A stretch of DNA of 64,000 nucleotides, from assembly GCA_026225945.1 (NCBI GenBank), contig JAMJFZ010001816.1, positions 9,141,001-9,205,000 of the forward strand, written 5' to 3'. The stretch is from Cricetomys ansorgei (lineage: Eukaryota; Chordata; Mammalia; Rodentia; Nesomyidae). Position 1 is the stretch's first letter. Each line of letters begins with the position of its first letter. The notes under the pieces are model-generated. The model was not told the origin of the DNA. It worked only from the letters and a program-made list of their open reading frames with translations, and ran no database searches. Below are positions 47,003 through 58,070 of the stretch, piece by piece. The position numbers and the translations under genes are program-made.

Positions 47003-47215
47003 AACTGGAGAGATGGCTCAGCAGTTAAGAGTATGTGCTGCTCTTTCAGAGGGCCTTTGATTGGTTCTCAGCACCCACGTGGTGCCATACAACCATCCTT
47101 CTCTTAGCTCCAGTACCAGACCTGACTTCCTCTTCTTATCTCCATAGGCACCAGACATTCATTGGGTACATATATATACATGCAGACAAAACACATAAAA
47201 TAAAAAATATTTTGT
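47003..47215 (+). repeat. SINE B3/B2-type
   Basis: tRNA-derived head CTGGAGAGATGGCTCAGCAG (A-box region), then TTGGTTCTCAGCACCCACGT, TAGCTCCAGTACCAGACC, CATAGGCACCAGACATTC, ACATGCAGACAAAACACATA and AAATAAAAAAT. Well preserved. Confidence 0.92.
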
Positions 47216-49074
47216 TTTTAAAACATGGAGAATGTTAGTATTTTTAAATGTATATTTAAAGAGAGTCGTTAAGGCACCAACTGCAAGTTTCCTATTTCAA
47301 TAATAAGAAATGCATTTCAAAGCTAAATATTATTTTCTATTTAAGCAGCAGGAAATAAAATTCTTATTTATTCTTAAGCAAAAGAAATTAACACTTTCAA
47401 TTTATAAACATTATAAAACTTTTCTAAGTAGTTTAAAAATCAGGGCACATGGAATGTTTCCTTGGTATTCTACACACCCCTGGATTGGCCACTAAGACAT
47501 GATAATACAAACTCAGAAACCTGGAAGCACTGTAAATAATGAGATGTGTTTGTGGTGGGGGTTGGCGGTGAGAAATCATGACTTGTGTGCTATCATGACA
47601 CTTGACAGATCCTTCTCTTTCTTTTGAGACCATTTTTGCTGTTATTAAATAGATGTTTTATGGTCTCCTGAAGAGGCAACATAAAATTCCACACTTAAAT
47701 TCCACCCGTTTATTCATAACATAGATTTCTAATCAATCTATGGAAGGGCTGAGAAGAGTTCAAGAAAAGACTCAGTGTTGAATGTTTCAGGTTTAACACT
47801 ATTCAGGAAAGCATGCAACTCATGTTTACCAAGACTCATGATAACCTTACTTATAAACAATATATATAAGAGAATTTCACAGAAAAATTTAAAGTTACTA
47901 TAGCTTTACTTTCTGTAAAGTATCTGAAATAGCCAATTTTTCTAATTAATCTAATTAGAAATCAATCGAAATGCACAAGAGGAAATGTTACACTTACTAA
48001 GTTATTTTTTAGCCTGAGTTTGCTCTCTGAATACCTCAATTTTTTTCATTATTCTTATTTACTTTTAAGAAGCAAATTACAGTGGTTGTTTCATCAAAAT
48101 AACCAGTATAAATATTCTAGTTTAGAATTTTAGACTTGTAAAGAGAAATACTTGAACTGTTTACTATCTAATTGGACATACTGATAGTTTTCCTTTGCAC
48201 AGTTATAATGTAAATGCTTTCTATTCGGAGCTGAAAAATCACATCTCCTATGGTCCACATTTATTTATGTTGTTTCATCTAAGAACAGGTGGAAGAAATC
48301 TGCCTGCCAAGAAGCTTCCCCTGGCATTCACAGTTTGAAAGCTTAAAACGGAAAGGAAATCATTTAACTTGTAAACAGCTTTACTTTTCATACTGACATA
48401 AAAATGACTTTATATCACACACACAGGTATGTCATATTATATTGCTCTCATGCAGTCCAACATAGCACACAATGACCGCAAACTGTGCTTTTAATCTGAA
48501 ACTCAGAGTTTCAAAAACAAGGGAATACAATATTACGCTGCATTAGTCAACATACACATGTGTATGTCAAAAAAAATGCTTGGGGTATCTCTAAAATCAT
48601 GATGATAGACATGGGTTTTCTTTAAACATTCTAAATGAAAGCATAAATGCAAATATGGGAAACACTTAGAACAAATTGGAGAAGCTGGCTCTGGGTTCAG
48701 TCTGAATATTCCCATAAAACTATGGATGCAGATGTTAGTCTTCTCTTTGTAAACCATAGGAGAAGAAACATTTTTATATTCTTTCTAGAACCTTTCCCTA
48801 AATGGCTTATGGGATTGTTTTCATACACAAAGTAATCTTAGCTGGAGCTGTAGTTGAAGAAGCAAAATTATAGTCATATGCTCTTTAATAATTTAATTCA
48901 TTCCAATCCCCATAATGAGTTTATTGAAGCAATTTAAATCTCATATTTGATTAAAGTATCAGACTTCCACTTACATATGCTTATAACTTGTCTATTATTA
49001 ATTTCTGTTATATCTTTTTTTTCAAACATCAGACTTAGCTTAAGGGTTCTCTAGAACAATGTTTATTATGTTTT
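47216..49074. other. Unique AT-rich DNA
   Basis: No repeat recognised. 48220-48480 is slightly more complex but has no clear signal. No gene. Confidence 0.5.
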
Positions 49075-49246
49075 TTTAAATTTATTATTTAGTATGTTTG
49101 TGCATATATGTACCATGGCAATGCGTGGAGGTCAGAGGAAAACTCCCCACAGTTTACCATGTGTGTCCTAGAGATTGAACTGAGGTTGCTGTGCTTGGTA
49201 CCAGGAGTCTTTACCCAGTAAGCGATATCTCTTGCCTCTAAGACAA
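49075..49246 (-). repeat. SINE B3-like (minus strand)
   Basis: Antisense order: TACCATGGCAATGCGTGGAG and GTCAGAGGAAAACTCC, then CCTAGAGATTGAACTGAGGT, GCTTGGTACCAGGAGTCTTT, and ACCCAGTAAGCGATATCTCT (antisense head). Confidence 0.75.
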
Positions 49247-51071
49247 TGATTTTAGCTTAAGATATGAATTATAGTAACAATATCACATATTTAATTTATC
49301 ACTTACTTCTATAGTGTATATATAATAAAACACATCAGAAATTCTCCACTGAATTACAAATTAGTGCATCATTGGCAGCTACAACAAATGGGTCAATCCA
49401 TAGGTCACAACAAGGAATATATTTAGTCTTGTGTTGAGACCAAGACACTCAGCTTTCCTACACCTCTCTTCTGATTCTATCATTTAGGTAGATTTTATAA
49501 GCATTATCCTGTTACCTATTCATATTTGGTCTATAACTATTTAAAATTTGACAAAATTAAAAGCATTTCAACTGATATATACAACTTTTTATTTTTTAAT
49601 AAAACCATTGCTACATTCTCTGCTAGTAACATCAACAGGGTGTGATGATGGGACTTGGCAAAGATACTCTCCTTAAATACAGTTTAGACAGGCTCCTCTG
49701 TGAGCTTTGACTTAGGCCTTGTTCTTCAGCCTGGACTTCAAGCCTTCCCTGCCCAGTTGCAATACAGCTACTACTTAAATCAATTCACCAAGAATCCTTG
49801 TATTATTTCCACTTATTAATGTTCCACATGCCACCTTTCCAGTTAGGAACTGCAAGTTCCTATTCCTTGTATTTGGAACTTCTTTCTGATTTTAATTAAT
49901 ACCTAGCTCTGGATTTCTCTGACATAACTCAAAGTTTCTCAAGTTCCTTCTAATCTTGAAAGTTTCATATACTTATAATTATTAGAAATGTATCAGAAAG
50001 CAACTTTCACAGAATAGGACACACATACACACACACACACACACAAACAAACAAATAAAACTTACACTCAGAATTCTTAGTCTCACAACTTCATTTTACA
50101 TCAAAGAAAAACAAGGCATCAAAGGTCTATTGATTTTCTCAAGGTTAGGGAATGCTTCTGGAAGGATTCTGAATGCAAGTCATAAGATCTCTGGTGCTGG
50201 GAATTTTTTCTACAGCAAGGATCACATCTAGTGGGAGTTGATAATGCAGCTCTGGCAGACACATTTAAATATTAATAGCAATTAACTCTGAATGAAGAGT
50301 TGAGGTCCTGGGAAGGAGAGATTAAAGAATAACAAGGTGATATGCATTTGAAAGGAGGATCACAAATTCACTACCACACAAGGTTATGGTGCTCTTAAGG
50401 GTAAAGTCACATAAAAATGAAACAAAGTAGATCCTCTTAGAAAAAGAAAACTGAAATTTGAGAAGAAAATATACAAAGTGGTACTGAAAACACATTATTA
50501 GAAAGATGTAATGATCTTGTTTAATATGTAAACACAAAGTAGAAAGCAAATAGTTTTTTGGTATAGAGAAAAGAAAACTAAATCAGGTTATGTTTGATTT
50601 CAAAATCATAGTTTAGATATTTGCTGCAAACACTCAGGAGGTAGTATATAAAATCATTGAATAAGGAAAGCAAAATAATAGGCAATACATTCTAATAGCA
50701 ACAAAAAATTAAAATAAAGTGTCATGTAGAGATATGTGGAATGGATTGATAATGAAAATTGATAAAAAAAATGATGAAGATTTAGACAGGAGCATGATGA
50801 ATGAGGCAAGATCTCCAACTTAGACTACATGATAGAAAAGACTTTTTTTCTTTTCTCACCCAAGATTGCCATATTTCCGGAACTTGTCAATTTGTTTCAC
50901 ATTGTATGGCCAACAGCACTTTGGAGATGGGCACATTATTCTGGATTTTTTTATGTTAACACAAGTCTCCTTACTTATTAGAAAAATGTAGTTGGGGCAG
51001 AATCAAAGAAGTAGTTGTGACATTGTAGAGGAGAGATAGAGTGAGTCTCTCTCTCTCACACACACACATAC

Positions 51072-51113
<42 letters not shown>

Positions 51114-51522
51114 TGTGGGGGGGGATTATAAAGTTTAACTTTCCCATTGATCACAAATCAGAAACTGTAGGCATCTTCAGTTGAAAAGTGAGAGAGTTGC
51201 TCCTTCCCCCAGAGCCCTCAAAAGGAACAACAACCCAAACATTTTCTATTACTTTTGAATTACAGATTGATACAATAATAAATTATCTCTTGTTTAATCA
51301 GGATATGTGTGACAATTTTTTACAGTAGGAAAAAAAACAGTGAGTAGAAAATACAGTTTCCTCATGGGAAGACTCATAACACAAATATGATTAAGATAGT
51401 CTGTGTCGTCCATGTGTACCTTGACAATAGAAGAATGAAGAAAGTAAAAATGGTTACCCAATAATATTATTACATGTTACAACCTTGGGTATTACACTAT
51501 ACATGCGTGTATTGCATGAAAG
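49247..51522. other. Unique DNA with CA and TC repeats
   Basis: (CA)n at 50019-50046 and TC/(CA)n at 51045-51111. 49620-49990 is moderately complex and could hold an old LTR or other repeat that I cannot name. No gene. Confidence 0.5.
51045..51111. repeat. (TC)n/(CA)n microsatellite
   Basis: About six TC units followed by more than twenty CA units with one TACAAAA interruption, then a G-run. Confidence 0.95.
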
Positions 51523-51832
51523 TGTAATAGTTAACCACTGTGTGGACTCAGCAAAGAAGAGACAGAGGCATTTGCATAGGTACAAACCTTCAGCAGAGGG
51601 AACCACTATCCTGGCCAATGCCGTACTGGACAGTGGAACCCTTAGCATCCAAACTCAGGTGTTTTTATTGATTCAGAGCTCTTTAGGTATTCTAATGATA
51701 GCACATGGAGATCAAACATCTGACACTTAAACCAACACCTGCAGACAATACTGAACACCAAGACCTAGGTAGTCCCTAACCCAACAGTACACAAAACAAT
51801 TATTTTAAACACAAATAAAAATAAGCTTATAA
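51523..51832 (-). mobile_element. Degenerate solo LTR, family 2
   Basis: On the minus strand it aligns with the provirus LTRs. On the plus strand it shows TGTAATAGTTAACCACTG at the LTR end, GCAGAGGGAACCACTATCCT near 51593, TTTTTATTGATTCAGAGC (degenerate polyadenylation region) near 51661, and the end AAATAAAAATAAGCTT near 51815. The 5' terminus is worn and no TSD was found. Confidence 0.8.
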
Positions 51833-52202
51833 AATATGAAAACATGAGAGACCATTTATTGCAAGTTGCCTTAAAGACCCTCAGAAGCTGAGTCACATGA
51901 GGTCTTCTCTCCACAGCTCAGTGCTCATGGTGTCTGGGCTGAGGAAAGGAAATTCTAAGGTCAGCCCCAAACAGTACTTGATCATTGAAATATTAAAATA
52001 TTGAAGGTAGCTGATGTAAAATTGAGAATTTGTACTTTGTGCTCTCTAGTTTGATTCTTGTATCTGTCTGTCTCATAATGCAACATGGCCCAAAGTAATT
52101 TCTTTTAAAACTTAATCTTAACAAAAGCAGTCATTTAATTAGGAAGTAATAATAGCAAATACCAAACAGTATAAATAAAATGGCCTAGACAATCATCATC
52201 AA
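51833..52202. other. Unique DNA
   Basis: Nothing recognised with confidence. Confidence 0.45.
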
Positions 52203-52312
52203 GAGCCAGACATGGTAGTCAGGCTAGTATACCTGGGATATGGCAGTGGGAAGAGAAAACCAAGACCAGCCTGAGGTATATGGATTGTCTTGTAAACCAA
52301 ACCAAGTGTTGT
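52203..52312 (+). repeat. Old monomeric B1-like SINE
   Basis: GAGCCAGACATGGTAGTCAG, then ACCTGGGATATGGCAGTGGG and CCAAGACCAGCCTGAGGTAT, in B1/proto-B1 order. Heavily diverged. Confidence 0.6.
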
Positions 52313-53201
52313 TATAACCCATCAAAATAAAAATAAGTGGTTTACGTTTCAGGAAGAAAGTAAGTAATGTGAAGATGTGTACTAATTTAAGATTATTCTA
52401 TTTCTCTTTGGTACTATTATATCCTAGAGGTCAATGAAGCCTGACTTTCAGAACTTGTGAGAGAATTGCTTTTGAAATTCAAATTATTTATTCTATCATA
52501 TTGTGAATCACCTAGTAAGAAGGAAGAAAATAGATAGTTACATTCACATTTAGACTTGAAAGGATTTAGAAATTTCACTTAAAACTACCATGAAAAACCT
52601 ATCATCTTTGGTGTAGATAGATAAATGAAAACTGAAAATAAATGCACTAAAAGAATAGAAATAGGAATTCTCTGTAGTTATCTGTACAAACTAGAGTTAG
52701 ACAAACCTATTTAATGTCATTACTAGTTTTATAGTTGAAATAAAATCATGCACAGTACATATTTGTTTAATGAATCCTAAATGTGTCTGATCTGGAAGAG
52801 ATTGGGTTTTGTGACATTTACATCTAATAGTGATGTGTGTCTATTAAAGCTTCTATAACTAATTTATTTCATGTTTTAATTTTAAATCTTAAAGATTATT
52901 AATAAAAGTGTTGATGTCAACATTACTCCCTAGGTTACATTTTATTATTGATTTCTCAAAATAAACGAAGAAAGAAAGAAACAGGCAGAAAACCTTCAGT
53001 TTGTTTTCTATGGAGGGGTCGCTGATGATTCATTTTATTACCTCAGATTTAGATATATCATTATTTTAAAGCTAGTCTTTTGATTTTAATACCTTATTTT
53101 CATCAATCCTCATTTCTACTTCTTGCCCTGGCTTTAATCTAACACTATACCCTTTAAGCTTTCACAATACTGGTATTATTTGAGTTTCATTGGCCATATA
53201 A

Positions 53202-53242
<41 letters not shown>

Positions 53243-54203
53243 ACTGTGACATTTTTTTTTAAACTATTGTGTCTTAACACTCTTAACTTATCTTTTTCAG
53301 ATGTCACTTAGCACCAATGACTCCTTTCTCCTTGTCTGTGTGTTTTCACTACTTCCTTCTGGAATGTAAGATTCATATGTCCTGAAGCCTTTGCTAATGA
53401 ACAACTTCAAACCCCATTACCATGAATAGATTAAGGCTGATAGTTGTTATTCTGTAAATGGGAATTGAATATTAAATATCTTTAACTGGCTTTACATACT
53501 ATTTTAACCTCTTTATGTTGAGCTGTAAGTGTTATACCCTGCATTAATATATAGATTTTCAAATATGTAATTTAAAAAAATAAAGTAAAATGGATGTTTT
53601 CTTTTAGAAAGCTTTTCTTTAATGAACACTGAGAACATGAAAAAGGAAAGAGGGCACAGCACAGCAGAGGCTGAACATGGTAATGTTCCTTTTGTAACAG
53701 AAGTAAAATGCAGAGCTCTTTTGGTATAAAGTGATTTGGGAGCTTGCCAACAGACACGATGAAACTCTGCCATGATCAGAGTGTGGTGGGATGCTAACAC
53801 CTCTCATTGGGGCTGGCTCTCCTGCTTCTAATTTTGAAATGGAAAGCATTGCTTTGCAACTTTTCTATTCATGTTGACTGGTTTCTACCCTAGTGGTTTA
53901 TCTAGGGTGCTTACCACCTACACATCTTATGCAAGAAGACAAAGGCAGGAGGCATGGTACAGTTCTGCATGGGAGCAGACTATGACAAAGGTAAGTCAGA
54001 CTCAAAGGACAATATTTTGAAATACATTTTTCTGTTGGCATTAGATTTTGAAAATTCTATTGAGAATTGCTCTTAGACCTTCTGATTTAATTACTAGGCT
54101 TTGCCTGACCATTATTCTTTTATCTTTTCCCTGGAAGTATGCCTAAAATCATTTAGTATCATTACAAGAATGAAATTGATGACACTGACAGTTTTGGTTA
54201 AGA

Positions 54204-54234
<31 letters not shown>

Positions 54235-55251
54235 CCAGAAGAAGGAATGTAAGCCAAAGAAAATACGTTGTATTGAAAACTGTCCCCAGATTTTCTCTGA
54301 AATTATTTTATGTGATAAAAAGGACATAGAAACTGGTATGGTAAGGCAATGCACCCAAATCAGCAGTCCCCAGAATATTTTTGGTGGAGCCTAGAGAGGT
54401 CTGTTTCCTATTCCTTAATTATCTCCTAAATGAATGAATCTTCCTAGAGGCTAGAGGCTATACCAGTAAAGCAGAGAAACTGAGAGGAGGCCAGGGACTC
54501 CTTCTGCGTGGGTCGACAAATTTGACCAGCTCCGACCCTTCTTATGCCCTGACTGTTAAATATCCCCAGACTAGCAGTTTCACGGTATCATATTTTCTGT
54601 GACTATTTTTACTCTACAAGGACTCCATGTGTTCTTCCTCCCTCCTCCTCTCTTCCACTCCCCTTTTCAGTCCATTTCTCCCTCTTCTCTCCTTCACTCA
54701 CTCCCTCTTAAAGTCCTACCTAAGAATCCAAAATAAGCTTCTGCTCAAAGCTCTTTTTCTGTGTCCATAAATTAAATTATTTGACTCTGTAAGGTTAGAA
54801 CTCTAACGCCACTGGCATTGGGTGGCTTTCCTGACCAATAAATCTTTCTGGACCCTAGCTCCCCTTGACAAACTCTCAACAAAAGGTGAAAAAGGCTCTA
54901 TCCTTCTTAAAGACATCCTGACATTTCTATATTGTGTGCTATTTTGATCATCCTTGCCAAGTGAAGAGAGCTGGTGATATTTCAATAATAATTCTCTGAT
55001 AGGTACATAAAGCACTGTACTATCTGTCAGATTCAAAGAGCTCTATACAAGAAAATCTGATCTGTAATATGTTAAAACAAATTAGATATGTATATATTAT
55101 TTCCTGTTTTAAAGGATTAAAGAAAATAGAAAAATAATAAACTATTAAATTATTTTATTTTGAAATACACATACATTTTCAAATGTCTAAATAGGTTAAT
55201 AATATAATTATTTTAATGTAATTTTTATAAGTCATAAGTTTTCATTTACTT
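52313..55251. other. Unique DNA; one LTR-like patch
   Basis: (CA)n lies at 53205-53242 and an A tract at 54207-54234. 54480-54880 has a pyrimidine-rich tract (54635-54715), an AATAAA in CCAATAAATCTTTCTGG near 54836 and a CTCTCAACA end, reminiscent of an LTR R-U5, but no matching TSD was found. No gene recognised. Confidence 0.45.
53205..53242. repeat. (CA)n microsatellite
   Basis: About 18 uninterrupted CA units. Confidence 0.97.
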
Positions 55252-55257
55252 CCATTT

Positions 55258-55928
55258 CATAGCCTTTGGTTCAGGGCAAACACAGTTTATTCTTTGGCTA
55301 ATTAAATCCCCAGTTCTTAGTCTTGGAGCCCTGGAGCATTTCAGCCTCCATATAATCTATAACATTTAAGTCTCTGATACTACTGATTAAGCCATTCTGA
55401 TTATCTCCTGAACTCAGGGCATTGCTCTGGCTGACTCTGGCTGATTGCAGTAACTTCTCTGACTGAACTGCTCTTCTGGGCTTCAAACTGACTCACTCTT
55501 CCCATCTGATACTGACTTCTGCCAAATTGCCAAACTGCCACTCTGTCTCTGCCTTATTTATACTTCTCAGCTCCTCAGACTGCCTCTGTGTCTTATCTCC
55601 TGTCTGCCTAACTTTCTGAGCTGAGATCTTGCTTTTATATCCTGAAAGTTGGGCATGTACTCATTCTGCCAACTCTTCCTCTGATTAGTCACTTTGCCTA
55701 CTCTTCACTCTGACTCATCTCAGACATCACTTTCTGTCTGACATTGACTCCTTCTGAGCTCTGCTTCCAGACACACAAGTGCTAGGATTAAAGGAGTGCA
55801 CCACCACTGCCCTTGAATACCAGGATTAAAGGTGTGTGTCGCCACTGCTTTCTGAATACTGGGATTAAAGGTGTGTATCAACATTCTTTCTAGAGTAGCC
55901 ATGCTGCTGGATTAAATATTCCTCTACA
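55258..55928 (-). mobile_element. Solo LTR, family 1, perfect TSD
   Basis: A 671-bp minus-strand LTR starting TGTAGAGGAATATTTAATCC. It has three B1-like modules in tandem (55778-55880), a TATA-like GGATATAAAAGC (plus-strand GCTTTTATATCC at 55631-55642), a GTCAG-rich part and a TTTATTC (AATAAA) near 55289. Flanks are CCATTT at 55252-55257 and 55929-55934, a perfect 6-bp TSD. This is the best-delimited family-1 copy. The terminal CA is mutated. Confidence 0.9.
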
Positions 55929-55934
55929 CCATTT

Positions 55935-56754
55935 TGTGACTTACGATATAATATAGCTGAATCCATATTACATTATTGATGACTGCAGTTATTACAACAG
56001 AATGTAATTATCTTGAATTTATCTTTCCATATTTCTGCTTCTGAAAATCTTTATCCTTGATTATTATTATCTCCCAGTTTCTTTACAGGTCATCATTGAA
56101 AACCATGATTATACTCTATTTCTATGAGGTTGACACTGATCATTTCCCTTCATGTATCTGTGCTCTTATTATGGAGTCATACTGTTTCTGTACAAAGAAC
56201 AGGCATGAGCAGAGGGTCACTATCTTTGAGAGGCTGACTTCCTATTAGAGTGAAGTTGAAGGGAATATTCAAAGGAGAGATTGATGATTGTGGGGATTTT
56301 TTTGACAACAAGTCACATGTTACTGAATGCAAATATGTTTTCTGAGGTTTAGGATCATGAGGGAGATAAATTTATGGGCTATTTTTAATGATGGATGACT
56401 ATGTTTTCAATTTAAGGGTATCAGTGGTAATATATTTCTAATAACTATGAGCCTCTGGAGCTGTTCATCGTACAAAAGGCAACTGATCGTGACGGACATG
56501 GATCAGATGGGGTCTCAGTTTTACAGTAGAATTAGCCCCAAAACTTGCCCTTATAAATACTGTGCATACTTATCTTAGGTTAACAGTGCTTGAGAATTCA
56601 TATTAACACTTTGAGTATAATAGATTTTGGTGAATAACAATATAGGCAGTATAGAAATTGTTTCCCTGATATTTGTTCTTCAAGAAACTGTTTTTACCTT
56701 TTCTTCAAATTTGTTTTATCTTTTAAAAGTTCTATTATGTTTTAAATTATGTAT
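55935..56754. other. Unique DNA, nothing recognised
   Basis: AT-rich; short frames lack recognisable domains. Confidence 0.5.
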
Positions 56755-56945
56755 TGTGTTTATGTTTGTGAAAGTGAATATGCATGTTAGGATATGCATA
56801 CAGCAGCATGTACATACCATGGCACGTGTACAAGTCAGAGGAATAAACAGTGGGATTGAGGTGGGTCCTGGGGATCAAACTCAGGTCATTAAGCTTATCA
56901 CAAAGTGCCTTTACCCCTAAGTATCTTGTTGGTCTTTATTCCACC
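56755..56945 (-). repeat. SINE B3-like (minus strand)
   Basis: CATACCATGGCACGTGTACA, GTCAGAGGAATAAACAG, then TGGGTCCTGGGGATCAAACT, CAGGTCATTAAGCTTATCAC and TGCCTTTACCCCTAAGTATC follow the antisense B3 order. Confidence 0.8.
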
Positions 56946-58070
56946 ATTTGATGCTATTTTGTAATCACTATCTTTTCATCTAGTTAGCAATGACGACGTA
57001 TATTTCAGTTAATGCTCATATAGTCAAAGTTTAAAGAGAGCAGAAAATTCACTGAGGTAGGAAAAACCGTCTTTAATGATAACAAAAGTAATGCCTAGAG
57101 GTTAATCATTTTGGATAATTTTCTTTTAATGCATTTCAGGATTGACACTAAGAACTAGGTCTGTCTGTTCTCACTGACTGCTGTTTTTCCTTTGAACCAA
57201 AGAAAAGTTCTTAGCTCTGTGGATCGATTAATTACTGTAGAAGTAGAGCAGCAAAATATAATGTCAAACCTAAAAGATATTTTCAAAACAAGAAAAATTA
57301 TGACTTCGTTATGCAATAATTTCTAAATATTATACAAGGAATTCATATGCATATTACTCAATTATTTTCTGGCCTAATGATATCTATAAAACATATAAAC
57401 TTAAATTGAAGCTAATATAATCTAGTCCCTAACTTTCATATTAGTCACAGAAAATATTCAGTCAAAATATTGATGTACTATATATTGAATCCAATAAATT
57501 TCCTAAAATAAAGAATTGGCTATTATGCTTTATTTGAGATATTTATTATGACATATGTGTATTTAAAAAGCCATTTTTAAGTCCCTGCATGTTGTTAACA
57601 TTGTATTTGCAATAGGAAGTAAGCAGTTGTCATTACAGAAAATTCTTATTCGAGATGCCACGCTTCTTTCAGAAATTCAATGAGTATATATCCATTTTCT
57701 GATATTTAATGGGAAAGAAATTTAAGCCTAAGTATTTGTTACAAGCATTTCATTCCTTTAAAGAATAGGTAGAAAGTAAAGTCTTGTAGATGTTTGTAAA
57801 TAAATATTTTTAAGTTCATCCTAGTATTTCCGTGTCCTGACACATGTGAATGGGGTGATGTTTTTCAGTGGCTGAAAGATCTATCATTTTGCCTCTTTGG
57901 GAAACTTCTAATAAATTATCCACTGTTTTTAAGCAATTAATAGGAAAAATAGAACAAGATGTAATCACGAGAAAATGTTCAATTTTCCTCCAAAGAGCAA
58001 CAGCTTCTAAGCACAGTAACCTGAAATTAGCAAAACAGAAAGCTCCATAAAGCAAGCAACCTTCACAGCT
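56946..58070. other. Unique AT-rich DNA
   Basis: No repeat or gene recognised. 57810-58050 is slightly more complex and ends against the L1 5' UTR. Confidence 0.5.
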
